From contig JAEUBA010000045.1 in NCBI GenBank assembly GCA_018257865.1, positions 185,607 to 249,606 of the forward strand: DNA of 64,000 bases. Direction: 5' to 3'. The stretch's first letter is position 1; each line of letters begins with the position of its first letter. Below the pieces are notes generated by a model that had not been told where the DNA came from, searched no databases, and saw only the letters and a program-made list of their open reading frames with translations. Position numbers and translations under genes: made by a program. Source of the stretch: Stereocaulon alpinum (lineage: Eukaryota > Ascomycota > Lecanoromycetes > Lecanorales > Stereocaulaceae). This document shows positions 33,599-45,307 of the stretch, one piece after another.

Positions 33599-36543
33599 TC
33601 AGTACTCAACAAATTTTACCTTCTCCAACAGACTTTCGGGCAGCTCTTCCCTCTTGACGAGACCTAGCTGCAATACATCGCCCCAAAAGAACATCGCTCG
33701 CTCCTGTGCATAGCCCAGGTAGTCAAATTCTTCCTCTTCTTCCTCGTCTTGGTTTGCTTCTGTCGTTCCTTCGTTCACGTCAGGCCGCTTGTTGTTAGCA
33801 TCTTCAGCCAGCCCTGCCATCTCTAGGTTGAGAGGGTCCGATTGGAGATGAGCTTGAGGAGCATGATTCATGCTAGTTGGTTTCTCAGTGGTAGGAGTCT
33901 CGTTGTTCTTCGCCTCCAATGCCTCATCCATTCCGGCTACCTTAGCCTGCACAATACCCCATGCAACCCATTGTGCCGAGTTAGCCACACGCCAGAGGCG
34001 TGTTTCATGCGATAAGCGTTTGACTTCGCTTTCTAGGAACTCGTCTCGCTGCTTTTCTTCTTCTGCTATTTGTGCTGGTGGGGCACGGCTATCAAGCACG
34101 AAGGCCGAAATAGAGCTTGTGGGGCCAGATGCGGACGACATAGCAGGAGTCACAGCAGGAGTCACACCTGGAGTACGACCTTGGAAGGGAGGTCGATGCT
34201 GGACATAGGCCTTAAGAAAGCGATATTGCTCTTCTGGGGTCGGATATCGGCTGGAGCGGAGCGCGTAGGATTTTTCATGGTCATGATAGTCATAGCACCA
34301 TTCGGTCTACCGTGAGTCTTAGTGAGGGTGGAAAACGATAGAGAGTTTTAAAAAGCAATTCTGCGGCACTCGTGGAGGGGGGGGGGGAGGAGAAAATGCC
34401 TACGAAGTGGTTTGCAAATTCTAAGCCAGGCATGTTGGCTGAAGCATACTCAAAGTCAATCACTATCAGCTGCTTGTGCTCGTTCGCGGGTAACAGCAGT
34501 GGAGACTCTCCGCTCGGTTCGAGCCTGAGGAGGTTTCCATATTGCGTCTTATGATAGTTAGCTTGATATACCAGCATTGTCATTGAAAAGGTACTTACAT
34601 CGTTATGAGCAAACACCAACTTTTGCCTTATGCCTTCAGGCCCTCCATATTGCTCACATAGCCAGTCTCGGTACTTTCGGACTGCCTGCCTAAAGACAGT
34701 GAACTCGACTCCGCAGACTAGCCCTCGTTTCTTCCACCCCTCGGAATGGGATTTGGTAGACCCTTGTTTGCCTTGCAAGATCTGTTCGTCGAGGTACGAG
34801 ATCACTTCTTCACACCTATCCTTCCACTTGTCCCAGTTTCTCCAGACAAAGGCTCCTTCGTCACGCTCTTCCTCAAGTAGTTCGACGCCGTCATGAAGCT
34901 CACGCATACGCTTAGCTATATGCCTTGAGGTTTCCGGTATCCGGAGATCCTTAGCGGTCAATGTTCGGGCATCGAAGAATTGTTCGAATCTGCCATTTTG
35001 GAACGTGCCGAGAAGCCGTGGGCCAATTTTCTTACGAGCCAGACGACGTAGGATCTGCAGTTCGCTTTCTCGATCAATGAGATGCTCGACTTGTGGTCCA
35101 TAAATTCTGAGAAGCAATTTGCTATATCTCGTTAGCGTTATTCAACATGTACAAGACGTAAAGCCTACGGTGGTGGCTTCTTTGGTACTAGTGAGGTGGT
35201 GCTCTCCTCCGCAATTGATGGCGTTTGTCCCAGGTTCGAGGGTGGTGCAACTACATAGACAGCGTTGGTCAGAGCACCGCTAAGGCGTGAAACATCAATG
35301 TCTCCACTACGTTCAAGAGGAATACGTCTCCAACCCTTCAGCCGTAGAGTGTGTGCCAGTCGAACTATCTCATGCTTAAATTGGATCCAGGCTTCCTTTT
35401 CTTTCGCGGCTCGTTTCTTGGAGTGCAGCGGATCGACCTCGGACGATGCGGTCCCTCCACTGTATCCTAACGTTTTAGAATTGTCAAGGATTACTTCCGC
35501 TGAAGGCACATCAACATCAGGTTCCTGGTACTCGGTGTCTGATGATCCTATCGTAGAGGCTTTTCTGAGCAGGGGCTTGGATCCTTGGCGTCTAGTTCTC
35601 CGGCGTGGAAAGTATGAGTCCTTTCTATCCTCAGTTGGCGTTACGGCTCCCTCATCGTTTAGAGCCATACTCTTGGACAGGATCTGCTCAAGTTTCTCCA
35701 AAGCCAGGCCACCGTCCGAGAGGTCGGAGCTAGTCCTCCCACGACCGCTTTTGTGTTTTTTGGATTCATCGCTACGCATCTGGTCTACGAGGTTTCTGGT
35801 TGCTTCGGCCGCATGTGCAAGCCCTGCACGTGTACCAGGCCTCTTGGCTTTTTGTGCGGCTCTTTTGGCCTTTTCGTTGTGGAGCCATTCTGCTACCTGT
35901 GAGACAATGTGACTGGCATGGTCATGATGCCGTACTTCATGGTGAACCTTCGCATCACCGCCTTTGTCTATACAGTCGGGAGGATCTAGCGTTGTGGTAG
36001 ACCCAATACTACTCAGGCTTGAGATTGAATGAAGAGATGGACTGGAGAGGTCGATATATTGCCGTCCAGCTAAGCGTCTTGAAGTATTGGTACGATACTG
36101 CTTCGAAGAGAAGGAATTGCGTCGAGTTTGAGTCCCGTCCGTTGGCGCTAGACCAGGACTGATGCCTGGAGAGATGCTCTCTGGCTCTGCAATGAGGACA
36201 GCTATAGGTCTCCAATCAGCTCCTGATTCCGAAAGATCTAGTATCAAAACACCTGATGCATATGATGCCGTATAGTAGCAACTCCAACGAAACCAACAAG
36301 TCGTCTGGAAGTGAAAGGCGACCGCCATATATATCTAATGTCCACGACGAAACAATCAAACAAGCAAGTCTTTGATAGAACAGAAGGATTACTATAAAAA
36401 GCTTATGGACAAGCTAGGAATATTCAGGTGCAATGTTTTCTATGGCTTCTGCCTGTAGAAAGACGGCGACGAAGAGACTTACATTTAGAAGTCACTGGCT
36501 TCAAAGGAGGCCGTTCTGCGGCTTCCTCAGAACTACTAGGCAT
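33599..36543 (-). CDS. Choline/ethanolamine kinase
   Basis: Five exons on the minus strand: 36543-36483, 36201-35169, 35121-34599, 34547-34404, 34306-33599 (822 aa); introns of 281, 47, 51 and 97 bp close in phase. The kinase fold spans about residues 270-700 and keeps the Brenner motif ending H-N-D (537-539, split from TQYGNLL by an intron) and the metal-binding IDFE motif (D570). N-H-F-T-E-W-C-Y-D-Y follows, as in choline kinases. A long, Ser- and Arg-rich N-terminal extension (choline kinase N domain) precedes it, and an acidic linker sits in the C-terminal part. The enzyme catalyses the first step of the CDP-choline branch of phosphatidylcholine synthesis in the cytosol. The 281-bp first intron is long for this region, so the exact N-terminus is less certain. 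Confidence 0.9.
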
Positions 36544-37100
36544 TACCCTGGCATTCGATGGTGTTCGAAATTAGACTCATGAAATCCTACGCCTAGGCAA
36601 AAAGGATGCTTGGAGAGGTTGTAAATATTAGAAGTTGGCAGGTGGGCAAGACCGACACGTCGGCCAAGACGTCCAACGCCTTGCAGAAAGGGTCCGATAA
36701 GATAAGGTAAACACGTTGCCTTGGCATTCAGGTGCAGGTGATCGCCCAATACGGCAATTCTTTCCCTATTTGGACCAATCGAAGCTTTACAATAGGATGC
36801 TTGCAATTATGTGAGGCTCTATTGGATCGTGGACCTCGGCTGTCCGAGCAAGGACGTGGGGGCTACGCGAAGCGCATTGATGAAGCTGATTGATACAAGG
36901 TGCAAATGACGAGGCATATTACGTCTCGCCCGTCCGGTTGCCAGCTTAGCAATGCCGAACAAGACATTGGCGACAATGTTGGATCTAAAATATTGGTATC
37001 TTATTTCAAGCCATCTGCTTTCCCTCTAGCCTGCTTCTGCTCGCACCTGTCTCACGTCCATAAGCCACCTTTGCCATCATTTGACATCACCGAACGACCC
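36544..37100. other. Intergenic region
   Basis: 557 bp between two minus-strand genes: terminator region of the uS8 gene and promoter of the choline kinase gene. No further feature is recognised. Confidence 0.4.
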
Positions 37101-37776
37101 CTAGTAGAAGAAGCCGAGAATTTTTCCAGCGACATGTTTTCTTCGGGCCTCCTCGTGATCCATTATGCCAGATGATGTTGTAAGGACGATATATCCGAAT
37201 TGACGTGAAGGCAGCAGTTTGACAACCCACTTCTCGAAATCCGTTATGCGAACATTGTATCTTGGTGAGATGACACCTGTCTTATTGATACTGGACACAG
37301 GTGTTAGCCACACGAAATGGTCGCTATCACGAAGAAGTATGTACCGGCCGTTGAGCTGGATCACAATTTTGCCTGATCGGTGGTCGTCGACCTCCTCGAA
37401 CTCTCCGATGTAGCCTGTAGAGGTAACACGAGTCAGTGATGTTGCGATTGATTAAACGTTAGACATCAAGAACAAAGTCAGAACACGTGTAAGATCTTCG
37501 CAGAGTTGGCTATATCGGGCACTTAAAGGGCAAAGGTCGTAGAGTGTATTAAAGAGTTGAGACCATTGCCTAGTTATCAACCCGAATGCAGTGTGTCCTG
37601 AATGACGAATAAAAGTCTTCTTCACAGTCTGGGGTATTCGTACCATGTTTCTGCATGCAGTGTAGGAATTTCACAATGACCTTGGAGCTTGGGCGGATGA
37701 GGACTTGGCGCTTTCCAGACTTCTCGGCGTTGTTGATGGCGTTGAGTGCATCGTTGAGGACGCTTGTTTTGACCAT
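37101..37776 (-). CDS. RPS22: Small ribosomal subunit protein uS8 (S22/S15a)
   Basis: Three exons on the minus strand: 37776-37644, 37414-37345, 37290-37101, giving exactly 130 aa, the family's usual length. It starts MVKTSVLNDALNAINNAEK, continues GYIGEFEEVDDHRSGKIV in exon 2 and ends D-H-E-E-A-R-R-K-H-V-A-G-K-I-L-G-F-F-Y. Introns are 229 and 54 bp; a long first intron is common in fungal ribosomal protein genes and often carries regulatory or snoRNA content, but I could not identify a snoRNA. uS8 binds the central domain of 18S rRNA. Confidence 0.97.
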
Positions 37777-38274
37777 GGTGGCGGACGTGAGATCCTCAAC
37801 TCGAATGTAGGAGATGAGGTATCTGTTGGGGTAGAAGGAGATCCATGTTAGCCTATGAGCGCAAAGAGTGCCCTTGGAGTCAAGGGTTCTTCAGCCCATG
37901 TCGCTGGCTGGCAAAGGTGGACGAGGCGATGCGCGCAGCATGCCATCATCTCTTTCAGCTTTTGAGAGTCAACATAACATACCTCGAACGTGATGCTTGC
38001 GTTGATGGTTGTAGATGAAGGTTTTAGAAGGTTCAGATTTTCTAGGGAGGATACTGCGTGGGCTAAGCGAGTAATGCTAGATCTTTAACGGCTACCTTGC
38101 CAAGATATACCAGCGTCGGAGATATGCCGGTGATACTAGCGCCAGCAAGCGTCATCGTTGTTGATTTGCATGTAGTCCAAGTTCAGCTCCCCTCTGCCAT
38201 GATAATGCTAACTTTAGCAATTCTCTCTACCAGTCCTTCCTCGAATCTATTCCCAGCTTTTATCGTTGCTGTGA
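37777..38274. promoter_or_regulatory. Divergent promoter: uS8 / LysM protein
   Basis: 498 bp between the divergent start codons of the ribosomal protein gene (minus) and the Cys-rich LysM gene (plus). Both promoters must lie here. No canonical ribosomal-protein promoter element was identified with confidence. Confidence 0.4.
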
Positions 38275-39279
38275 ATGATGGCAGACGAAGCATGTTGCAC
38301 CTGCGCGACGCTCCTCTCAGCGATTCCGCCACAGTACGATGAGAAGACGGAGAAGCCCACAGCGCAGGACCGCCGTTTGGACTGTTGTGGTCGCGTCATT
38401 TGTGGAAGCTGTATAGTAGTATGACCCTTCTCTTAAGCCGTTTTTTGTGAGCGCAACTGAGCCAATTATAGAAGAACATTCGCTTCGCGTCATACTGTAC
38501 CCTTCCATAGACCACCCTCTACTGGCCAGTGGCTAATGTTTGCCAGGTCCATTCTGTCAGGTTTCATCAGGACCCTCTTCGTTGCCTCAAGGCCTCCGTG
38601 ATCCTCCTGCATATTCCCCTCCCCCTTCGCCTCGACTAGCCAATGCCACACTCGTTTCGCCACCAAACTGTGACGAGCCTCCAGCGTACTCTAGTATAAA
38701 CACTCTCATGCCGAAGACAGAGAAAGATTTCACGAAATCTCCAGCGGAAGATGTCCTACACTTCCTGGATCCTTCCCAGGACACAATGTCATCACTCTCT
38801 CTGCGCTACGGCGTGCCTCAAGACGCGCTGAGACGTAAGAACGGACTATTCGCAGACCACCTACTTGCTGCTCGAAGAACGATTCTCATACCAGGAGAGT
38901 TCTATAAAGGTGGCGTGAGCCTAAGCCCGGAGCCCATAGAAGGCGAAGAGGAAGAAATTCGAAAAGCCAAGGTCAGGCGATGGATGGTTGCATGCAAGGT
39001 TTCCGAGTGAGTGGATTTACAGGCCCTTTCTTCATCGTTAACCTAGCTTTGGATAAGGCTGACCATGTGACGAGCATTCCCATGAACCTCAGATATGATA
39101 TCGCTCTATTATACCTGCAACAATCAGATTACAATCTCGACCTAGCGGTTGAAACCTATCTAGAGGACGAGAAGTGGGAGAAGGAACATCCCATGGTGGG
39201 CTCAGCCAAAGGTAAAACGGCACCTAAGCCTGGGAGACGGAAAGCCGGTCTCAGAACAGGTTTGACTGGCCAGCTTTGA
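38275..39279 (+). CDS. Intracellular Cys-rich, LysM-domain protein
   Basis: Four exons: 38275-38418, 38472-38496, 38547-39006, 39093-39279 (271 aa); introns of 53, 50 and 86 bp close in phase, and exon 2 is only 25 nt. There is no signal peptide. The first 65 residues form a zinc-binding-like module: C-C-T-C, then L-D-C-C-G-R-V-I-C-G-S-C, then Y-C-P-F-C, resembling a RING or zinc ribbon. A Pro-rich linker with P-P-A-Y motifs follows, then a LysM domain near residues 127-173 ending T-I-L-I-P-G, and a helical C-terminal region (Y-D-I-A-L-L-Y-L...W-E-K-E-H-P) conserved in fungal relatives. Since it lacks a secretion signal it is unlikely to bind extracellular chitin. P-P-x-Y motifs suggest contact with WW-domain ligases; this is inference. 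Confidence 0.83.
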
Positions 39280-39651
39280 ACGAGGAACGGCACACTTTTG
39301 TATGACATTAATGTAAAATTATAGCATTAGATGGCGCTAGGTTCAATGATCTCGATGTTTCAACTGGTTGTAAACAAATGAACTGCGTTGAAGAACCGCT
39401 ACTGCCCTACTCCAAGGGACATACTTGACAATCCACTCCTGATTGTAAGAGTCTGTAGGCCTCTGCGCCAACTTCTGTGTTATAGCTCCCCTAGTCCTTG
39501 CAACCTACTTGAACTGAGTGTACTTGGTCCTGCTCCTTACTGGGCGCTAGCAAGGTACGTTTTCCTGCACCGCTGCTTGGTCTATATGAAGAACCGCCGT
39601 GCCGAGAACTGTGCGAGTGGACTCATAAGCGATGAAAATCATCCGAGCAGC
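39280..39651. other. Intergenic region
   Basis: About 370 bp between the convergent ends of the LysM gene and the P450. No feature is recognised. An open frame on the plus strand from about 39,388 runs antisense through the P450 and is a shadow. Confidence 0.4.
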
Positions 39652-40560
39652 TTAGATAGACCACAAAACACCTTCAGCTTCTTTCCTCGCCAGTACATCA
39701 ACAATAATCCGCTTCTTCGGAGGGGCAATGGACAACGATATGTTGCTCAAGTCTTGCCCTGGCTCAATCCAGTGCCCGGACTCCGGCTTCAAGTCAAATC
39801 TTGCTGCAAGCAGTGCTACAAGGGCTATGATCTCTGCCATTGCAAAGCCTTTTCCAGGGCAGAGATTGACACCTCCTCCGAAGCCACGGAAGGCCGCAGA
39901 TGGTACTTTCTTGGTGTCCGTTTTATTGAATCTCTGCGCGTCAAAGGTGTTAGTTGTGTCGCCCCAAATCTGCTGGTCGAAGTGCATCTCGTGACCAGGT
40001 ATCATGAAGTAACAGCCTTTCTTGATAAAGTAACGGTTGCTTAGCATGATATCCTCCATCGCCATTCGAGGTCCGACTCCCGTGGTACGAAAGCGCAGAG
40101 ACTCCTGTACGACGGAGGCCAGAATAGGTATTTCTTCAAGTCTGGCGAGGTCTATCACTCGGAATCTTTTGCCACCATCGTCTTTCACCGTTGTGATGGT
40201 CTCGACGTGGTGCCGTACGGATTTTAAGAGTTCCTGGTCGGAGAAAATGTGGTATATTGTCCAGAACGCTGTTGGCGCTGAGTTCAGCAGAATTGCGAGG
40301 CCGTTGACACATTCATAGCGTGCGGTATTCTCGGCATTGAAGTATCGCTGAAGGACCTTGTGGCGAGCTTTAATAAGTACGGAGCCTGTCTCCGCACCAT
40401 TTGCAGCAAAGTACTGTTGGAAGGTTGCAACAACCTTTTCTCGTCCAGCGTACCCTTTTGGTGCCAGAAGTCCGGGCAAGAACCCTGGCATGAGTATCAT
40501 CGTGTCTTCGGCGAAATCCCTGTCTCTGTCAGAAGAAGCGTCATTGTTGCCATCATGACG
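39652..40560 (-). CDS. Cytochrome P450, C-terminal two thirds; N-terminus missing
   Basis: About 300 codons open on the minus strand. The K-helix E-S-L-R, the meander motif F-D-A-Q-R-F-N and the heme-binding loop FRGFGGGVNLCPGKG are all present. The I-helix reads L-N-S-A-P-T-A-F-W instead of the usual A-G-x-D-T, a pattern seen in CYP7/CYP8-type enzymes that rearrange or do not need standard oxygen activation. The frame opens at a likely intron acceptor (40561-40562). An upstream exon can be spliced in (ending at 40618), but I cannot match it to a P450 N-terminus, and the divergent receptor gene starts at 40725. So the usual ~200 N-terminal residues and membrane anchor are absent. It is probably a truncated pseudogene, or a gene whose first exons I failed to find. 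Substrate unknown. Confidence 0.75.
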   Translation of the reverse strand, partial: RHDGNNDASSDRDRDFAEDTMILMPGFLPGLLAPKGYAGREKVVATFQQYFAANGAETGSVLIKARHKVLQRYFNAENTARYECVNGLAILLNSAPTAFWTIYHIFSDQELLKSVRHHVETITTVKDDGGKRFRVIDLARLEEIPILASVVQESLRFRTTGVGPRMAMEDIMLSNRYFIKKGCYFMIPGHEMHFDQQIWGDTTNTFDAQRFNKTDTKKVPSAAFRGFGGGVNLCPGKGFAMAEIIALVALLAARFDLKPESGHWIEPGQDLSNISLSIAPPKKRIIVDVLARKEAEGVLWSI

Positions 40561-40724
40561 CTACTTCGAACGTAGCAAAACGCTTGTGCATGAAACTCTG
40601 ATTTATCCAGTACCTACCATATAGTGTGTTTGAAAAACTCTTTGACTTTCATGGTTCTCCAGTCTCAAGCATCCATTGTCTGTTGTGAACGACCATTTCC
40701 AATACTCTTCGTATTCACTCCACA

Positions 40725-42388
40725 ATGCCCTGGAGAAGTGCGAATCTAAGCCCTCAGGCAATAGACGTCTTGTCGAGAATCCCGGCTATCCAGCCGCCTT
40801 CTGGAGTTGTGCCAAACTTTGAGACGGAAGAGAATAATCAGCGGCCGTTAATAATTGTGACTTCTTTGTTGTTCGCGCTGTCCAGTGTCTTCATGCTGAA
40901 CCGAGCATATACGAAGACGTTTATCTTTCGCAGATTTTCATGGGATGACCGTGAGTCTACCTACCATCACACTAGAGCAGATATCGTGATTGACATGGGC
41001 CGCAGTCACATTACTTATCGGCTTTGTGAGTTGCTAGAGAACAGTGCTCAGAACAAGACGCGTATCCGTGGACTGATGGTTGTTCACTAAGATCGGAACC
41101 TTGACGTATTCCATAGCTTGTATATGGGGTCGGTACTGGTAGCAGAGCAAGGCTAGAAAGACGAGCTGATTGGGTATGGACAGGCACACGGAACGGAAAG
41201 GTCGGATATCATGAATGGGATATCAGTGTCCTCCATACTATGAGTCCTAACTTGCTGATCGTAAGTCAACCCTCCCGTCTTCAAAATAGCTAGAAACTAC
41301 GCTGATTGGGATAAATGTGCAGCCCACTTATCTTTTCGGGGTACTGACGCCTTCTACCATGTTATTCTCAAAAACCACGTTTTTCGTTATGTATTTGGAC
41401 ATCTTTCATCTCATGCGATGGCTTAAGATATCAGCATATATAGGTGGAATCTTCACCATCTTGTTCTACGGCAGCATGACGGTGTGTATGTTCATATTCG
41501 CAACACCAGGACGGCACGGAACATGGGTTGAGCAGCTACAACGCCGCGGGGAGAGTTTAACTCTTGCTTTTTCTGTTCCTCAATCATGCGTTGGCCTAGT
41601 CATCGACCTCTATATCCTGGTCTTACCAATTCTGGGTGTTACCAGGCTTCAAATGCCAACAAGACGCAAAGTCGGTGTCATTGATTTTCATGAGTGCGAC
41701 AATGTACGGGTTATTTGGGCCCCACTTATACTCGACCTGATCTCGCTAAGTATGTATAGGGCTTGCCTAGGGTCGCTACTCAGTATCTACTACAGGTGGA
41801 AGCTTGAGCGAACGGTAGATATCACGTGGGCCCTCGTTCCCGTGTTAGCTGTCATGTAAGAAAACAGATCGGTCCCTAAGATACTCTGAAAAAGCAGACT
41901 TAACGAACATCCTTAGGCTTTTGGAGCTAGATATTGGCATCATAGTGGCTTGCATGCCAATGGCCTCACGCGCCTGCCGTCATGTTTCGCCCTTCTACGA
42001 TGTTCTCAGATCTTGTTGGACAAATTCTCGCCTTTTTGGTACGATAGGATCAAAGTTCAAACGCAATACGCAAGACTCATCGAAACCAAGTGCTGGCGAG
42101 CATCAACCTAGAGACGGCGCTCGTAATCCTCAGCGCCTTTCTTATGGACAACTCGAGAACAATTCGAATCATTCCCCCAGCCATCTAAACCCCCTTACAG
42201 CTAAGACTGTGCGGACTTTTCTACGCGGCGAGAAGCAGGACGAAGTCGTCGATGATGGCATTCATCTGACTTACGAGATGCAACAGTCAGGCTATCGACC
42301 CGTAGTGTCTATTGGCCGCGATGTCAACTCCGAGGTCAATAACTGGTATGCAACGGAGCAGAAAGGCAATCTCCCAACTCCAAGCTGA
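40725..42388 (+). CDS. PTH11-like integral membrane protein (fungal rhodopsin-fold family)
   Basis: Best model: exons 40725-40950, 41006-41025, 41117-41260, 41323-41855, 41917-42388 (464 aa). The start has a short extracellular N-terminus, TM1, then R-R-F-S-W-D-D, the loop typical of this family. Later it has P-T-Y-L-F-G-V-L-T-P, M-Y-L-D-I-F, S-V-P-Q-S, G-L-V-I-D-L-Y-I-L-V-L-P-I, Q-M-P-T-R-R-K and T-V-D-I-T-W, all family landmarks. The cytosolic tail is long and polar. Relatives such as Magnaporthe PTH11 act as surface receptors upstream of cAMP signalling. Exon 2 is a 20-nt micro-exon forced by an in-frame stop, and the TM4-TM5 segment around 41,690-41,790 lacks the usual motif, so the gene may be partly degenerate. 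It is divergent from the P450. Confidence 0.7.
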
Positions 42389-42898
42389 GCTTGGAGCAAT
42401 TTCATCTGGCTCCATGTCCCATACTGCTCATCAAGTGCAGCATAACTCAATTACCTGGGACTAGCAAAGAAGAGCATCACTTTATTCATCCGCATCTTTT
42501 CCATGATCATCTGCTCACATCTACTGCGAGTTGGAAATCAGAACAAGGAGGAATATGACAGGAGGAGCAGTCACGATCTTTAGAAATGGTGTCAACGCGC
42601 CTCTGTAGACCAGATCTCTCAGCATCAACACAAGTGTGACCCTTGGATCTTGACGTAAATACCCGGCTCTGTCTACATAAAGATCTTGCATGACCACCAA
42701 AGAAGTTTCCAATGCCAAGGCTATAGATGTCTGCCAAGACTCACTTTTCCCTTTCTGGACGCAGATGTGGTAAGTTACCTCGGTCACCTCGGCTCCAACA
42801 TACGTAGTGGTCAACATGTCGGGTTTCGCAACTCCTCATTTTCGTTCCATTCACTTGTCTTCTATTCAACACACCCTCTCAATTGGAATTCTTTGACT
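42389..42898. other. Intergenic region
   Basis: 510 bp between two plus-strand genes. Short overlapping frames exist on both strands without recognisable content. The last 100 bp are a CT-rich leader of the dehydrogenase gene. Confidence 0.4.
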
Positions 42899-43966
42899 AT
42901 GGCGGCTGAAGCGAAAGCCCAGACAGAGCTCAAAGACTTCAAAAGCCTCTTCTCGCTCGAGGGGAAGGTAGTCGTCGTCACAGGCGGCTCAAGAGGCCTA
43001 GGACTGCACGCCGCATCTGGGTACATCTACCGTGTCCATTACCCAAAGAACAACAAGAAATGCTAACAACATCCCTCCGCTCTCCAGTTTCCTCCAAGCC
43101 GGCGCATCGAAAGTCTACATCACCTCCCGCAAGGCCGCTGCCTGCGAGCAAGCCTGCGCAGCCCTCAATGCCCTCCCCAACAAACGTCCAGGCGCCCAAG
43201 CCATCTCAGTGCCTGCCGACAGCGCGAAGGTAGCTGACGTGGAGGGGTTGGTAAAGAAAGTGAAAGAGACGACGGACCATGTGGATATATTGTTTGCGAA
43301 TGCGGGGGCTACGTGGGGCGAGAAGTTCGATACACATCCGGATTCCGCATTTGCGAAGGTCATGGATTTGAACGTTAAAAGTGTTTTCAATACTATTCGA
43401 TTGTATGTATTGCGATTCCTACGTTGTCGATCGATGTCTCGCAAGATCTTCGTTCTCTTCATGGAGTCTTCGGAGCTGTACTGACTCTTTCCTAGATTCG
43501 CACCCCTTCTTCAAAAGAACGCAACATTGGAAGACCCCTCCCGCGTCATCGTTACAGCATCTATTGCCGGTATCGGTGTGGGCTCATTGGGCGAGAATGC
43601 CACATTCGGCTACTCCGCTTCAAAAGGTAGACTCGCCTTTTATTGCCATTATACCATCTACTAACACCCTTATTCGCAGCCGCCGCAATCCACCTCACCC
43701 GAAATCTAGCTGTCGAACTCGGGCCCCGTCACATCCTTTGCAACAGCATTGCCCCAGGCTTCTTTCCATCGAAAATGGCATCCGGATTGATGGAATTGCA
43801 AGGCGGCGAGGAAAAAATGGCCGCTTCGAATCCGAATAAAAGACTTGGCAGGCCTGAAGATATCGCTGGTGCAGTTGTGTATTTGGCCAGTCGGGCCGGC
43901 AGCCACTGCAATGGGGCCTGCATTACGCTCGATGGTGGTGCGGTGTGGGGAAGGGTGACACTGTAG
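42899..43966 (+). CDS. Short-chain dehydrogenase/reductase (classical SDR)
   Basis: Four exons: 42899-43020, 43088-43402, 43496-43626, 43680-43966 (284 aa); introns of 67, 93 and 53 bp close in phase. The Rossmann motif TGGSRGLG is at residues 28-35, NAGA follows in exon 2, a catalytic Ser lies in TASIAG and the Y-S-A-S-K active site spans the end of exon 3. N-S-I-A-P-G-F-F and the C-terminal L-D-G-G end complete a classical NAD(P)H-dependent SDR. The N-terminal extension and A-G-A-S-K-V-Y-I-T-S-R suggest an NADP-preferring member (Arg after the second strand); substrate unknown. Nearby P450 and receptor genes do not form an evident biosynthetic cluster. Confidence 0.93.
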
Positions 43967-45307
43967 AGCAGGTGATGTTGACTTCGTGTACATATCTTGC
44001 ATTTACTTAAGTTCTGAATAGCAAACGATCATGAAGGCATGTTTCCATCATGTTGTCGTTTAGGCTTCTGCGGTATAATGTCATATCATGTTGTCCAGCA
44101 GAGACGAGGAACAACAAGACTCAGGCACCGGTTCGAATTCCCCTGAAACGAAGAACGGGCCTAACCTGACGCAGCAGTGATCAGCAACCGGAACCACAGT
44201 GTCAGCCACCCACCGCAAGTCCCTGAAGTACTAATCACAGCAATTTGCACGCTTTGACCGACTGAAAGACCCTTTTACTCAATCGTATTTACCCAGTTGC
44301 AGACTCAAGTTCCATAACAGAAACTTAGAGCAGATACCACAAAAGCTTGCTTAGACTCAGAATCCAACTGAGATGTCCAGGAGCCTACCGGTGGATAGTC
44401 TCAGCAAACCTTGACGGCAGCATGCCACCCACAGGCCGGAGCCTGCTAGGCGCCTGATTCCCGGCGTGCTTCCATTGCACCATCTGACCTGGCGTGAAGT
44501 GAATGTCGATGACTTCGTCATCTATTGCGTCCTACGAGAAGTTTCCCTCGTTCCTCTCGGAGTGGGCACTGGGTAAATCACGGCAAGTCATTGCTCAGTA
44601 CTAAAGCCGAACAGAAGGGTTGAGACAGATCAGGCAGACGACATGCACGCTGAAACTTCTCGGGATGAATGTACACACGCGAATAGCGGTAAGGTAAGCG
44701 TGTCTCGTGAGCGAAGAATTCAGGCAATTTATCGCACACCAGCGCAAATGCCTAGCAAGCCACAACTGTCGTTCTGTGGGGTAGGAAAGAAGGTCCGCGC
44801 TTTCACACTAACGGGTGCGCATGGCACCTCATCAAGCGTCACGGAGAAGATTCTTGCAGATAAATCGGGTGTATCGATATCAAGAGTGTGCACAGGTGGC
44901 TTTGTCTTATGCACGTCGTGTTGATAGCCTGCTTATGCTAACATTGCTATATAGAAATTTTGAGCGTCACGAATGTGACGTAGTGATCGAAGTCAGAAAT
45001 ACAATTCGTGTTAAAGACTGCATGTGCGACTGAACGAGTTGAATACTTCCTATCCTTGAACGGAGCTCACGTCGATAACCTCCGCGAGATTGAAGTACTG
45101 CAAATACTTCTGTCGACCTTGCGCAAAATGTAAGTAAGCGCACTTGAGTATAATTGCAAAAGCTTACTGCGTAGCTAATATTGTAGACCTCTCGCAGCGG
45201 TTGCCGCCGATATAGACAAATCGAGCTAGAAGCCGCCATGAGGCAGCCAAACACCCTTCAGGAAACTAGCGAAACAGCTCTTGCCACCGTACGTGTTCTG
45301 TGACGTG
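43967..45307. other. Long intergenic region
   Basis: 1.34 kb between the SDR and the BTB-like gene, whose 3' ends converge. No gene is recognised. A GGTTCGAATTCC string near 44,128 resembles a tRNA B box but has no matching arms. Confidence 0.45.

Noticed and set aside
39388..40044. 218-codon open frame on the plus strand
   Set aside because: It runs antisense through the P450 heme-binding region and has no recognisable motif.
44120..44150. GGTTCGAATTCC, like a tRNA B box
   Set aside because: The flanking stem bases do not pair and no cloverleaf can be drawn.
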